Assembly (NCBI RefSeq): GCF_000344805.1
Contig: NC_020453.1
Coordinates: 4,683,001-4,747,000, forward strand
DNA from: Bradyrhizobium oligotrophicum S58
Lineage (GTDB): Bacteria > Pseudomonadota > Alphaproteobacteria > Rhizobiales > Xanthobacteraceae
Length of the DNA stretch: 64,000 nt
Reading direction: 5' to 3'
The notes beneath the pieces were generated by a model that did not search any database, was not told the origin of the DNA, and was given only the letters and a program-made list of their open reading frames with translations. A program made the position numbers and the translations under genes. Of this stretch, positions 27,251-35,590 are shown piece after piece (the stretch's first letter is position 1; each line of letters opens with the position of its first letter).

Positions 27251-28399
27251 ATGGACTTGATCACCACCACCGCGGACCTCGCAGCCGCCTGCGCCCGCCT
27301 CGCCCAGCACCCGGTCATCACCGTCGATACCGAGTTCCTGCGGGAAACCACCTACTACCCCCTGCTCTGCGTCGTGCAGCTGGCCAGCCCGGACGAGGCC
27401 GTGGTGATCGACGCCCTCGCCGACGGCATCGATCTCAAATCGTTCTTCGAGCTGATGGCCAATGAGAAGGTCCTCAAGGTCTTCCACGCTGCGCGGCAGG
27501 ACATCGAGATCATCTGGCACCGTGCCGGCATCGTGCCGCATCCGATCTTCGACACCCAGGTCGCCGCAATGGTGCTGGGGTACGGCGACAGCATCGCCTA
27601 TGACCAGCTGGTCGAGCGCATCACCGGACACCGCCCCGACAAGACCCACCGCTTCACCGACTGGTCGCGCCGGCCGCTGACCAAGGAGCAGGCGCATTAC
27701 GCCGAGGCCGACGTCACCCATCTGCGCGACGTGTTCGCCGCACTCGACGCCGATCTGAAGAAGCGCGGCCGCAGCGACTGGGTCAGCGAGGAGATGGAGA
27801 TCCTGACCTCGCCCAAGACCTATGATTTCCATCCCGAGCGCGCCTGGGAGCGGCTGAAGACGCGGGTCCGCAAGCCCAAGGAGCTCGCGGTGCTGATCGA
27901 GGTCGCAGCCTGGCGCGAGCAGGAGGCGCAGAGCCGCGACGTGCCACGCAGCCGCGTCATGAAGGACGACGCGGTCGGCGACATCGCCACCCACGCCCCG
28001 ACCTCGATCGAGAAGCTCGGCAATCTGCGCTCGCTGCCCAAGGGCTTCGAGCGCTCGAAATGGGGCTCCGACATCGTCGCCGCCGTGCAGCGCGGCCTGG
28101 CCCGCGATCTCGCGGCGCTGCCCAAGCTGGAAAAGCCGCGCAACAACTCCAATGGCGCTGCGATCGTCGAGCTGCTCAAGGTGCTGCTGCGCATGACCTC
28201 GGAGCGCCACGCAGTGGCGAGCAAGGTCATCGCCACCGTCGATGATCTCGAGCAGATCGCCGGCGACGACAATGCCGAAGTTGCTGCGCTGCAGGGCTGG
28301 CGCCGCGAGCTGTTCGGCGAGGCCGCGCTGGCGCTGAAGCACGGCAAGCTCGCGCTCGCGATCGAAAAGGGCCGCGTCGTCCGGGTCGACCGCCCCTGA
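27251..28399 (+). CDS. rnd: Ribonuclease D
   Basis: A 382-residue 3'-5' exoribonuclease that trims tRNA and other stable RNA precursors. The DEDD nuclease domain (about 1-165) has D26 and E28 in VDTEFL, D84 in [10 protein letters not shown], and Y150/D154 in [14 protein letters not shown]-type helical domains follow; one is clear around 210-285 ([20 protein letters not shown], then [11 protein letters not shown]), and a second is around 300-370. Full length for alphaproteobacterial RNase D. In related genomes this gene is often near aspS, so the intervening block (cassette, selO) could be an insertion; that is recollection. Confidence 0.95.
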   Translation: MDLITTTADLAAACARLAQHPVITVDTEFLRETTYYPLLCVVQLASPDEAVVIDALADGIDLKSFFELMANEKVLKVFHAARQDIEIIWHRAGIVPHPIFDTQVAAMVLGYGDSIAYDQLVERITGHRPDKTHRFTDWSRRPLTKEQAHYAEADVTHLRDVFAALDADLKKRGRSDWVSEEMEILTSPKTYDFHPERAWERLKTRVRKPKELAVLIEVAAWREQEAQSRDVPRSRVMKDDAVGDIATHAPTSIEKLGNLRSLPKGFERSKWGSDIVAAVQRGLARDLAALPKLEKPRNNSNGAAIVELLKVLLRMTSERHAVASKVIATVDDLEQIAGDDNAEVAALQGWRRELFGEAALALKHGKLALAIEKGRVVRVDRP

Positions 28400-28485
28400 C
28401 GCACGGGCCGCCACGATCGGCCGCGTCTCAGGGAGTTGACTCAGTTGATTGCGGAGCGCACCACACGCTGTGGTGGTGCCGCAGA

Positions 28486-28653
28486 TCATTCGGGGCTGGC
28501 CTGCCCCCTCAACTCCGCCTCTATTGTCTGAGACACCTCAACCAGAGCCATCGACAAAATGTAGACGCTCGTCGGCAGGTCGAGCTGACGCGCCCTCGCG
28601 ATGGCCGCCCGGAGGTTGCTCGCCAGCTCTCTGAGCTCTTCCTCTCGGGTCAT
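28486..28653 (-). CDS. Small helical hypothetical protein
   Basis: A 55-residue protein. The ATG ending at 28653 has AGGAA about 10 bases upstream on the coding strand. It is predicted all-helical and soluble (EEELRELASNLRAAIARARQ, then VYILSMALVEVSQTIEAE). The frame continues upstream but that portion is Arg/Ser-rich and overlaps the opposite gene. Family unknown. It is divergent from the next small gene with 28 bases between start codons, so the two share a promoter region. Confidence 0.5.
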   Translation of the reverse strand: MTREEELRELASNLRAAIARARQLDLPTSVYILSMALVEVSQTIEAELRGQASPE

Positions 28654-28681
28654 GTCGCGTTCTCGTTCCTGGAGCTGCCGC

Positions 28682-28858
28682 GTGAGCAAAGACGATTGCG
28701 AACCGCCGGAACAGAAGCTGTTGCGCCTGCTCAGCGAGAATCCCGTCGACCTGCCCGTCGTCGAGGCCCTGCGCCTCGTCGTGGCTTTCAACAAGATCAG
28801 CAATCCGGCCGACCGACGCATGGTCATCGATCTGGCCGAACGACTCGCCGCAGGATGA
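28682..28858 (+). CDS. Small hypothetical protein
   Basis: A 58-residue protein starting at GTG 28682, with TGGAG at 28669-28673 upstream. Sequence is helical and soluble: EQKLLRLLSENPVDLPVVEA, then VVAFNKISNPADRRMVIDLAERLA. The last part (NPADRRMVIDLAERLA) recalls the end of small DNA-binding regulators, where phrases such as P-E-x-R-x-x-I-x-x-L-A are common, but no helix-turn-helix is visible. Divergent from the gene at 28653. Confidence 0.55.
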   Translation: MSKDDCEPPEQKLLRLLSENPVDLPVVEALRLVVAFNKISNPADRRMVIDLAERLAAG

Positions 28859-28879
28859 TACCGCTAATCAGTGGCGCGG

Positions 28880-29458
28880 TCACACCGCGAGCCGGCCGCT
28901 GGCACCAATAAGCTCAGCGCTGTCGAGAACACCGGCGAAATTGCTGATCACCTTGGTGACGACCAGCTTGTAGGAGGCGACGTCGCCGACGCAGGCCTGG
29001 CGGCAGGCCACCGCATCGGCGATCACCTGATAACGGTGGCTGCGGTGGAAGCCGTCGACGACCGTGGAGAGGACCGTCTCGTCGAGCGAGAAGCCGAGCA
29101 GGACGCAACGCATGCTGCGCATGTTCGACATGTACTCGGCAAACCGCGCCGAGCTGTAGGCCGACGGCAGCGGGTGCTCGAACGCGAGCTCACCCGGCCT
29201 GGGTTTGAAGTCGTCGAGCCAGTTGGTCAGGTTCGAGGCCGGATTGAACCAGGCCGCCTGCGCGATCCGCTTGAGATGGATGACCGGCCAGAGATTGTCG
29301 CGCCAGAGCGCGATCAACTGCCGGCACCGTGCCATGATGACGTCGCCATCGGCGATCAGGTGCTTGCGCCCTTCCGCGAGATATTCGCACTGCAGATCCG
29401 CGCACACCAGAACCGGCGGATCCGCCTCGGTCACACCGAACAGATCGCGGCTCGACAT
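28880..29458 (-). CDS. Isochorismatase-fold protein lacking catalytic residues
   Basis: A 192-residue protein of the cysteine hydrolase (isochorismatase-like) fold: LVCADLQCEYLAEG with D21, a FEHPLPSAYSSARF segment, and LLGFSLDETVLSTVVDG followed by YQVIADAVACR. The family triad is Asp-Lys-Cys. Asp is present (D21), but the Lys position is H95 and the nucleophile Cys position is T128, by my alignment to the G-x-x-T-x-x-C-V-x-x-T pattern. So it should not work as a classical hydrolase. The ATG at 29458 overlaps the stop of the upstream gene (TGATG). Third gene of a leftward operon. Confidence 0.7.
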   Translation of the reverse strand: MSSRDLFGVTEADPPVLVCADLQCEYLAEGRKHLIADGDVIMARCRQLIALWRDNLWPVIHLKRIAQAAWFNPASNLTNWLDDFKPRPGELAFEHPLPSAYSSARFAEYMSNMRSMRCVLLGFSLDETVLSTVVDGFHRSHRYQVIADAVACRQACVGDVASYKLVVTKVISNFAGVLDSAELIGASGRLAV

Positions 29459-30081
29459 CACGGTCTCGCTGCAGCGAAGTCACGCAGCGGCGAGGACGCC
29501 GGCCGGCCGGCAGAGAGATCGAGCACACCCGGCCGATCCCAATCGCCTTCGGGACGGATGATCAGATAGGGATCGCTGTCCAGCGTGATCGCGTCGTCGC
29601 ACGGCGCGAGGTCCAGCACCATCTCGGTATAGGAGAAATCGGAGAAGGTGAGCTTGCGATTGTGACCCAGCGGCTTCGCGCCGAAATGCGCCCAGAAGTC
29701 GATCAGGCGATCCTGGGCATGACCGTACGCCTTCTTGAAGCCCTTGCGGCGGCAATAATCGAGCGCCTCGCGGACCAGCTTGAACGACAGCCGCGAGCGC
29801 CGATATTGATGGCGCACGGCAAGCCGCTCGACCTTGGCGAAGTCGCCGAAGAAGCGCACGCGCACGCATCCTGCCGGTTCCCTGCCGACAAATCCGATGA
29901 AGTGCGCCGCAACCAGATCGTTGCCGTCGAACTCTTCCTCCATCGGGCAGTCCTGCTCGGTGAGATAGACTGCCGACCGGATCGCAGTGACGAGCATGAG
30001 ATCGTTCGGATCGCGCGCGATGCGCACCGTGATCGCGCGTGGATTCGATTTTGCCGCTCTGGCCGAACTAATGCCCTGCAT
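29458..30081 (-). CDS. GNAT-type N-acetyltransferase
   Basis: A 207-residue acyltransferase. The start at 30081 (MQGISSARAAKS) is preceded by GGAG; an upstream extension of the frame would run deeper into the previous gene. The GNAT core lies at about 20-165: AVYLTEQDCPMEEEFDG, HFIGFVGREPAGCVRVRFF, then VERLAVRHQYRRSRLSFKLV, the acetyl-CoA pyrophosphate loop (R/Q-x-x-G/R-x-G/S variant, here QYRRSRLS), and YCRRKGFKKAYGHAQD. The C-terminal tail (about 170-207) is Asp/Pro-rich and unusual. It overlaps the preceding gene by 14 bases and the following gene by 1. Confidence 0.78.
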   Translation of the reverse strand: MQGISSARAAKSNPRAITVRIARDPNDLMLVTAIRSAVYLTEQDCPMEEEFDGNDLVAAHFIGFVGREPAGCVRVRFFGDFAKVERLAVRHQYRRSRLSFKLVREALDYCRRKGFKKAYGHAQDRLIDFWAHFGAKPLGHNRKLTFSDFSYTEMVLDLAPCDDAITLDSDPYLIIRPEGDWDRPGVLDLSAGRPASSPLRDFAAARP

Positions 30082-30709
30082 CCGCAACACTCCTTTGTGC
30101 AAAATTCCCGACCGACTGGATCGACGGCGCAATCACCGCCGGCAGCCTGTTCCATGGCCGCTGGTAGCGCCAGAGATCCGGCTGAAAGCTTGGAACCGGC
30201 TCGAATCCGAGTGCTCCGAGCAACGCGCGCCCTTGCGGACTGGACGGTTGCGCGTAGTAATCGGCTGCATGAAACCGCGGCCCGCGCAGCACCTGCGCGA
30301 CGTTGCCGAGCCCGATCGCTCCGCGTCCCTGCGCGACCAGCGCCCAGACGTAGATCGCCGCAGCCGGCTCGTCCGGCCGCGCCAGATATTTGCGCGGAGG
30401 ATCGTTCAAATTGAACTCTTCCAGAAGCAGCGCGTCGAGACCCGCACAATTCAGGTAGAGAAAGGCGATGCCGCCGAGCAGCTTCCCGCCGCGGCAGAGC
30501 ACGAAAATCGAGTTCGGATCGTGCCGCAAGAACTCCGCGAGCTCGCGTTCCGACGCCCGCACGCCCGGTATTTCGCGCCTCGCCATCGCCGCAAGCTCGC
30601 CGAGTTTCTCGGGCGTGACCGCCCCCACCGTAATCAGATCAGTCCGCGGCAATGCGTCCAGCTGATGTCGCAGTGTGAATTCTGTGCTTCCGCGCTGCGG
30701 TTTCTGCAT
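30068..30709 (-). CDS. Acyltransferase-like protein, operon leader
   Basis: A 213-residue cytoplasmic protein, probably also of the GNAT superfamily: VTPEKLGELAAMARREIPGV, SIFVLCRGGKLLGGIAFLYLN, and AIYVWALVAQGRGAIGLGNV, which has the position and flavour of the acetyl-CoA binding loop, then RALLGALGFEPVPS. The assignment is weaker than for the next gene. It begins the operon that continues with the GNAT gene and the degenerate isochorismatase-fold gene; all three overlap or touch. A LysR-type regulator is transcribed divergently, with a 14-bp palindrome between. Confidence 0.6.
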   Translation of the reverse strand: MQKPQRGSTEFTLRHQLDALPRTDLITVGAVTPEKLGELAAMARREIPGVRASERELAEFLRHDPNSIFVLCRGGKLLGGIAFLYLNCAGLDALLLEEFNLNDPPRKYLARPDEPAAAIYVWALVAQGRGAIGLGNVAQVLRGPRFHAADYYAQPSSPQGRALLGALGFEPVPSFQPDLWRYQRPWNRLPAVIAPSIQSVGNFAQRSVADAGH

Positions 30710-30729
30710 CTATGTTTCCAGCTTGGCTT

Positions 30730-30743
30730 TGATGACGTCATCA
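30730..30743. promoter_or_regulatory. 14-bp perfect palindrome in the divergent promoter
   Basis: TGATGACGTCATCA reads the same on both strands. It lies in the 55-base space between the start of the leftward operon (30709) and the LysR-type gene (30765), about 20 bases from each. Divergent LysR genes usually bind a dyad in just this position, so this is the best operator candidate. If the regulator starts further upstream, the palindrome would fall inside its gene. Confidence 0.5.
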
Positions 30744-30764
30744 TACTTGTCGGGGCTGGAGTGT

Positions 30765-31808
30765 ATGCGGCAACATTTGCATCGGGGTGCTGCATCTACG
30801 CAGCGCAGGAAATCTGACGAAACGCTTAATGCCTCGTGGGAAGATTTAAGAGCATTTCTCCTTTGTACGCGGCACCAGAGCTTCAGGAATGCAGCGGACG
30901 TTCTCGGGCTGACCGGCACGACGCTGATGCGCAAGATCGACCGGCTCGAGGACGAGCTCGGTTGCAAGCTCTTCATCCGCGATCAATCCGGCCTGTCGCT
31001 CAGCGACGAGGGACGATCGCTGCTGTTCGACGTGGAGCAGATGGAGCGACTGAGCTTCAACATCTTCCGGCGCGCCTCGCTCTCGACCGACACGCAAGGA
31101 TCGGTGCGTGTCGCCGTGACCGAAGGCCCCGGCAATTTCTGGATCCTGCCGCGGCTGATCGACTTTCAGAAGACCTATCGCAGGATCACGGTCGACCTGA
31201 GCTGCGCGATGCAGCAGGCCGATGTCTCGCGCCTCGAGGCCGACATCTCGATCCAGTTCGAACGGCCGACCAACCCGGAGGTGATCGTCACAAAGCTCGG
31301 CCGACTGCACATCTATGGCTTCGTTTCAGAGGCCTATCGTGACGCGCATGGCCTGCCGACGTCGCTGGCGGATCTCAGGAACCATCGGATCATCAAGCAG
31401 CACGGCGTGCAGCTCGACGAGACCGGCTATGCGCGCATCCTCGGTCTGGAGTCGCTCGAAGGCATCGTCGGCATTTCCACCAATTCGAGCGTGGCCGTGC
31501 TCTATGCCGTCGAACGTGGCGCCGGCATCGGCTTTCTGCCGACATCGGCGATCGCGCTTGGCGCGCCGCTCGTTCCCGTCGATCTCGGCATCAACTACCA
31601 CATGGATCTGTGGCTGACCTATCACAAGGAATTCCGCAGCTCCGACCGTCACAAGGTGGTCATCGACTGGCTGAAGCGCATCTTCGATCCGAAGGTCCAC
31701 GCCTGCTTCCGCGACGAGTTCATCCATCCCGTCGATCTGGTGCCGCTGATGGCGGAGACGCGCGACATCGTCGGCTTCAACGGTTACGTCGCGCCGAAAC
31801 CGGTCTGA
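30765..31808 (+). CDS. LysR family transcriptional regulator
   Basis: A 347-residue regulator. Winged helix-turn-helix near residues 26-85: SWEDLRAFLLCTRHQSFRNA, DVLGLTGTTLMRKIDRLEDE, LGCKLFIRDQSGLSLSDEG. The effector-binding domain follows from about 110 to 315 (GSVRVAVTEGPGNFWILPRL). I place the start at ATG 30765 (GGGG 9 bases upstream); earlier ATGs at 30675 and 30732 would add a Cys/Ser-rich stretch not usual before the helix-turn-helix. It probably controls the divergent acyltransferase operon. Inducer unknown. Confidence 0.88.
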   Translation: MRQHLHRGAASTQRRKSDETLNASWEDLRAFLLCTRHQSFRNAADVLGLTGTTLMRKIDRLEDELGCKLFIRDQSGLSLSDEGRSLLFDVEQMERLSFNIFRRASLSTDTQGSVRVAVTEGPGNFWILPRLIDFQKTYRRITVDLSCAMQQADVSRLEADISIQFERPTNPEVIVTKLGRLHIYGFVSEAYRDAHGLPTSLADLRNHRIIKQHGVQLDETGYARILGLESLEGIVGISTNSSVAVLYAVERGAGIGFLPTSAIALGAPLVPVDLGINYHMDLWLTYHKEFRSSDRHKVVIDWLKRIFDPKVHACFRDEFIHPVDLVPLMAETRDIVGFNGYVAPKPV

Positions 31809-31811
31809 CGA

Positions 31812-32972
31812 CTACCACTTGAGCTCGAAGCCGAGCGTGCCCTGATGCGACTGCAGCGCCGAGCGCAATTTCGCATCGTAGTTCAGATAGACGCGCGCCG
31901 TGCCGCTCAGGGACAGTGACAGCGCAGCCCCGGTGTCGGCGCCATGGCGTCCCTCGCCGAGCCCTTGCAGCGTGATGTTCTGCGTGCCGAGGCTGACGGT
32001 CACCGCGCCGAGATTCTGCGCAAAATTATCGACGAACTTGCCGTAGGCCGAGACGTCGAGGATCCTGCCATCGACGACGAAGTAGTGGCCGATCTCGGCG
32101 CCGGCAAGAACGCGGCCGCGCTCCAGCGACGTGCCGCTGACCGACAGCGGATCGAGACCGCCCGCCTCCTGGAACGCCGCAGTCGTCGCGCGCGCATATT
32201 CGAAGGCGAGCTTCGGGACCACCCGGCTTTCGCCGAAGCTCCAGTAGTAATCGAGCTCGCTGAGCACGCCGGTGATATGGGCGCCATAGGCCGACGTCGT
32301 GGCACCAAGGCTGGTCTCGCGCCGCGCGTTGACGCCGCCAAAGCCGTGGACGATGGCGATCGCCCAGGTCCAGGGGCCCTGGTCGACCGAAGCGTTGAAG
32401 CCGAGCTGGGTCAGATCGAGCGTTGCCGATTGCAGCGCCAGCGGCACGTCGACGCGAGTCCTGCTCTGGTCGACGGACAGCCCGACATTCACACCGGGCA
32501 CAAGGCGCATGCCGATACCGGCGACACCGCCCCATGTCGTTCTCTTGTCGCCGACGAAATCGCCCTGTGCGCTGGAGCGGGCCGTCACACCATAGGTTTC
32601 GCCCCAGCTGCGGAAGCGAGGTTGCTCCGCGGCCTCGGGGGCACCGCCACCGCCGGGGTTGCTCCGCAACAGCCGGCTGCTGCCTTGGGTGGCATCGCGG
32701 CCCAGCCGCTGCAGGAACTGGGATCCGAGATCCAACACGGATCGGCCGGTCGAGAGATCGGAATTGATCGCGCCCGGAACCGGGCTTGGCAATGGACTTG
32801 GCGATGGACTCGGCGTGGGCGTCGGGCTCGCAGTCACGATCGGCAGACTAGCGGCCTGCGCCGCGCACGGTGCGGGAACGAAGGCAACACCAAAGGCCCC
32901 GACGAGCAGCATCGCACCGCACGCATCGGTGCATGATCGCCCGCCCAGCCTGGCTCGAGATGACCCACGCAT
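31812..32972 (-). CDS. Autotransporter-type outer-membrane beta-barrel protein
   Basis: A 386-residue exported protein. The first 40 residues form a long signal peptide (ending PCAAQA). Residues about 45-65 are Pro/Ser/Thr repeats (SPTPTPSPSPSPLPSPVPG). From about 125 onward come repeating amphipathic beta-strands with alternating aromatic residues, ending LGFELKW with a terminal Trp, as expected for an autotransporter beta-domain inserted by BAM. The region between linker and barrel is only about 60 residues, so there is no real passenger domain. It ends 3 bases from the convergent LysR gene. Confidence 0.72.
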   Translation of the reverse strand: MRGSSRARLGGRSCTDACGAMLLVGAFGVAFVPAPCAAQAASLPIVTASPTPTPSPSPSPLPSPVPGAINSDLSTGRSVLDLGSQFLQRLGRDATQGSSRLLRSNPGGGGAPEAAEQPRFRSWGETYGVTARSSAQGDFVGDKRTTWGGVAGIGMRLVPGVNVGLSVDQSRTRVDVPLALQSATLDLTQLGFNASVDQGPWTWAIAIVHGFGGVNARRETSLGATTSAYGAHITGVLSELDYYWSFGESRVVPKLAFEYARATTAAFQEAGGLDPLSVSGTSLERGRVLAGAEIGHYFVVDGRILDVSAYGKFVDNFAQNLGAVTVSLGTQNITLQGLGEGRHGADTGAALSLSLSGTARVYLNYDAKLRSALQSHQGTLGFELKW

Positions 32973-33336
32973 CGATGCCCGCCCGCCGCCCGCTCAAATT
33001 CGCCTAAAATATTGCCGCAACGATTTGCCCGCAGTTCCCGTTTGCGGTCAATCAAGATCGCGACTGCGGCGGCCGCCGTGCAAGCATTTGTGGTTCCACC
33101 GCCACAACCTCGCAACTGCAGCAGCAGTGCCAGCCGCGACTCCGCGACGCGTTCTCATCAGTTTGCCAAACTTGATATCGCCAGAAAATCGTGGTGCAAT
33201 CCCCTGACAATCGGATTGGCCGTTCGACTGTGCGTTTCGTGACTTCGAAAATTGAGCAGATCCCGGGAAGCCGTTTGTGGCGTGGCACGCGATGAGCGTG
33301 GCCGCGTCTTTTTTTCGTCTAGACGAGGAGACAGCT
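32973..33336. other. Divergent intergenic region upstream of the cold-shock gene
   Basis: About 360 bases with a GC-rich left part and an AT-richer right part, ending in a T-run near 33310-33316. It should contain the promoter of the leftward barrel gene and a long 5' leader for the cold-shock gene, as known for the family. No conserved element was recognised. Confidence 0.4.
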
Positions 33337-33546
33337 ATGCCGACCTACAAAGGCAGCGTGAAATGGTTCAACCCGACCAAAGGATATGGGTTCATCAAAC
33401 CGGCCGGCAGTGACAAGGACGTTTTCGTCCACATCTCGGCTGTCGAGCGCGCGGGGTTGACGACCCTCAACGAAAACCAGGCCGTGGAATACGATCTGGT
33501 CGAGAGTCGCGGCAAGGCGTCGGCCGAGAACCTGAAGCTCTCGTGA
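33337..33546 (+). CDS. Cold-shock domain protein
   Basis: A 69-residue single CSD protein. The ATG at 33337 follows GAGGAG at 33325-33330, which decides it over an in-frame upstream start. The RNA-binding motifs are intact: KGYGFI (RNP1) and VFVHIS (RNP2), with the SVKWFNPTKG opening. It binds single-stranded RNA or DNA and acts as an RNA chaperone. A clear terminator lies downstream at 33656. Symbol not given because alphaproteobacteria carry several csp paralogues. Confidence 0.96.
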   Translation: MPTYKGSVKWFNPTKGYGFIKPAGSDKDVFVHISAVERAGLTTLNENQAVEYDLVESRGKASAENLKLS

Positions 33547-33655
33547 GCCTGATCCAGGCGGGATGCGCCGCTATGCGCGCGTTCCGAAGCAACCAACGAG
33601 ACCCGCGCAACGCTCGCGCGCCGCGGATGACCAGACTTCGTCAGCCTTGATGTGC

Positions 33656-33680
33656 CCCCGGCTTCGCCGGGGATTTTTTT
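33656..33680 (+). terminator. Intrinsic terminator after the cold-shock gene
   Basis: A 7-bp stem CCCCGGC-TTC-GCCGGGG at 33656-33672, followed by A and seven T at 33674-33680. It ends transcription from the cold-shock gene, 110 bases past its stop, just before the convergent purN stop at 33693. Confidence 0.85.
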
Positions 33681-33692
33681 GTGCCGCTGGAA

Positions 33693-34346
33693 CTACGAGA
33701 CCATCGGCCAGATCAGAGAGTGATCGGCCCGCTCCACCGACGACGTCCGGCAGAGACCGTCTTCTAGCCGCACGAGGTCCTTGGCCAACAGCTTCAGCGC
33801 CTCGGGATAGATGCGATGCTCGACGCCGAGAATGCGCGTCGACAGCGTGTCGGGCGTGTCGTTGTCCCTGACCACGACGGCGCCCTGCATCACGATCGGA
33901 CCCGCGTCGGTCTCTGGAATGACGAAATGCACGGTCGCGCCCGAAAGCTTGACGCCGGCACGGAGCGCCTGGCCATGCGGATCAAGCCCCGGAAACGACG
34001 GCAGCAGCGAGGGATGAATGTTCAGCATCCGGCCATACCAGCGCTGCACGAACTCCGCCGTGAACAGGCGCATGAATCCGGCCAGGCAGATGATCTCGAT
34101 GCCGCGCGCATCGAGCGCCTGCTGCAATTTGGCTTCGAACCCGGCGCGGTCCTTGCCGAACGGCTTGCTCTCGATGATTTCGACCGCGACGCCGCTCTCC
34201 TGCGCTTTCTGCAGCCCGGCCGCATCGGCACGGTTCGAGATCACGACCGCGATCTCGGCCGGAAAATCCGGCTGCATCGCCGCGCGCAGCAGCGCGGCCA
34301 TGTTCGACCCACGGCCGGAAATCAGGATCGCGACGCGGCGCTTCAT
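33693..34346 (-). CDS. purN: Phosphoribosylglycinamide formyltransferase
   Basis: A 217-residue enzyme that transfers a formyl group from 10-formyl-THF to GAR, step three of purine synthesis. The start is the ATG at 34346, giving MKRRVAILISGRGSNMAALL with the GAR-phosphate loop; the upstream frame is not family-like. Catalytic signature NIHPSLLPSFPG carries the conserved Asn and His, and the later PETDAGPIVMQ carries the Asp. It follows purM by 13 bases in the same direction. Slightly longer than the E. coli protein, mainly at the C-terminus. Confidence 0.95.
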   Translation of the reverse strand: MKRRVAILISGRGSNMAALLRAAMQPDFPAEIAVVISNRADAAGLQKAQESGVAVEIIESKPFGKDRAGFEAKLQQALDARGIEIICLAGFMRLFTAEFVQRWYGRMLNIHPSLLPSFPGLDPHGQALRAGVKLSGATVHFVIPETDAGPIVMQGAVVVRDNDTPDTLSTRILGVEHRIYPEALKLLAKDLVRLEDGLCRTSSVERADHSLIWPMVS

Positions 34347-34359
34347 CGGTTCACTCGTC

Positions 34360-35433
34360 TTAGAGGGCGAGATCGAGGGCGCCGCTATAGAGCACGCGCT
34401 GATCGCCGCTCGCGGGGACGACTTCGCCAAGCCGCGCGACGTGTTCACCACTCGCGGTGAGCACCTCGGTGACAGCCTCGACCGCGTCGGCCTTGACGAT
34501 CGCGATCATGCCGATCCCGCAATTGAACGTCCGCAACAGCTCGAGTTCGGCAATGCCGCCCTGCTCGGCCAGCCATTTGAACACCGGCAGCACGGGCAGA
34601 TGCGTGAGGTCGATCGAGACACCGAGATGTTTCGGCAGCACGCGCGGGATGTTGTCGGTGAAGCCGCCGCCCGTGATGTGCGCCAGCCCCTTCACCGCGC
34701 CGGTCTCGCGGATCGCACGCAGGCACGACTTCACATAGAGCCGCGTCGGTGTCAGCAGCGCTGCACCCAGGGTCAGGACCGGCGCGAACGGCGCCGGCGC
34801 CTCGAAGCCCAGGCCCGACTGCGCCACGATCTTGCGCACCAGCGAATACCCATTGGAGTGCACACCGGACGAGGCGAGCCCCAGCACGACGTCACCGGGC
34901 GCGATGTCGGGCGACGGCAACAGCGTGCCGCGCTCGGCCGCGCCGACCGCGAAGCCGGCGAGATCGTAATCGCCATCCTTGTACAGGCCCGGCATTTCCG
35001 CCGTCTCGCCACCGATCAGGGCACAGCCGGACTCGCGGCAGCCTTCCGCGACGCCTGCGACGATCGAGGCGGTGGCCTCAGGGTCGAGCTTGCCGCAGGC
35101 AAAGTAGTCGAGGAAGAACAGCGGCTCGGCACCCTGCACCACGAGGTCGTTGACCGACATGGCGACCAGATCGATGCCGATGCCGGCGTGCAGCCCGGTC
35201 TCGATCGCGATCTTGACCTTGGTCCCAACGCCGTCGGTGGCCGCGACCAGGACCGGATCCTTGAAGCCGGCGGCCTTGAGGTCGAACAGCCCGCCAAAGC
35301 CGCCGATCTCGGCGTCGGCGCCGGCGCGGGCGGTGGCGCGCACCATCGGCTTGATCAGATCGACCAGACGGTTTCCGGCATCGATATCGACGCCCGAATC
35401 TGCATAAGTGAGCCCGTTCTTGCGCTCGGTCAT
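34360..35433 (-). CDS. purM: Phosphoribosylformylglycinamidine cyclo-ligase
   Basis: A 357-residue AIR synthetase, step five of purine synthesis, using ATP to close the imidazole ring. The N-terminus [20 protein letters not shown], the ATP-binding region [20 protein letters not shown], and [13 protein letters not shown] are diagnostic. Full length. It is the first gene of purM-purN. On the opposite side it is divergent from the phosphatidyltransferase gene. Confidence 0.96.
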   Translation of the reverse strand: MTERKNGLTYADSGVDIDAGNRLVDLIKPMVRATARAGADAEIGGFGGLFDLKAAGFKDPVLVAATDGVGTKVKIAIETGLHAGIGIDLVAMSVNDLVVQGAEPLFFLDYFACGKLDPEATASIVAGVAEGCRESGCALIGGETAEMPGLYKDGDYDLAGFAVGAAERGTLLPSPDIAPGDVVLGLASSGVHSNGYSLVRKIVAQSGLGFEAPAPFAPVLTLGAALLTPTRLYVKSCLRAIRETGAVKGLAHITGGGFTDNIPRVLPKHLGVSIDLTHLPVLPVFKWLAEQGGIAELELLRTFNCGIGMIAIVKADAVEAVTEVLTASGEHVARLGEVVPASGDQRVLYSGALDLAL

Positions 35434-35590
35434 GGTAAAAACCCCTAATCTGGCCGCTGGTTACGTCGGAATCCGGCCGTGCGCAATGGCTCGCAAGGGG
35501 CTCGTCCCCATACTATCTAGGAACAGGACCGGTTCACCCCGCTTCGGAATCGGATCGGAATTTGATCGAATTGTCGTCGGGACGTGCTGC

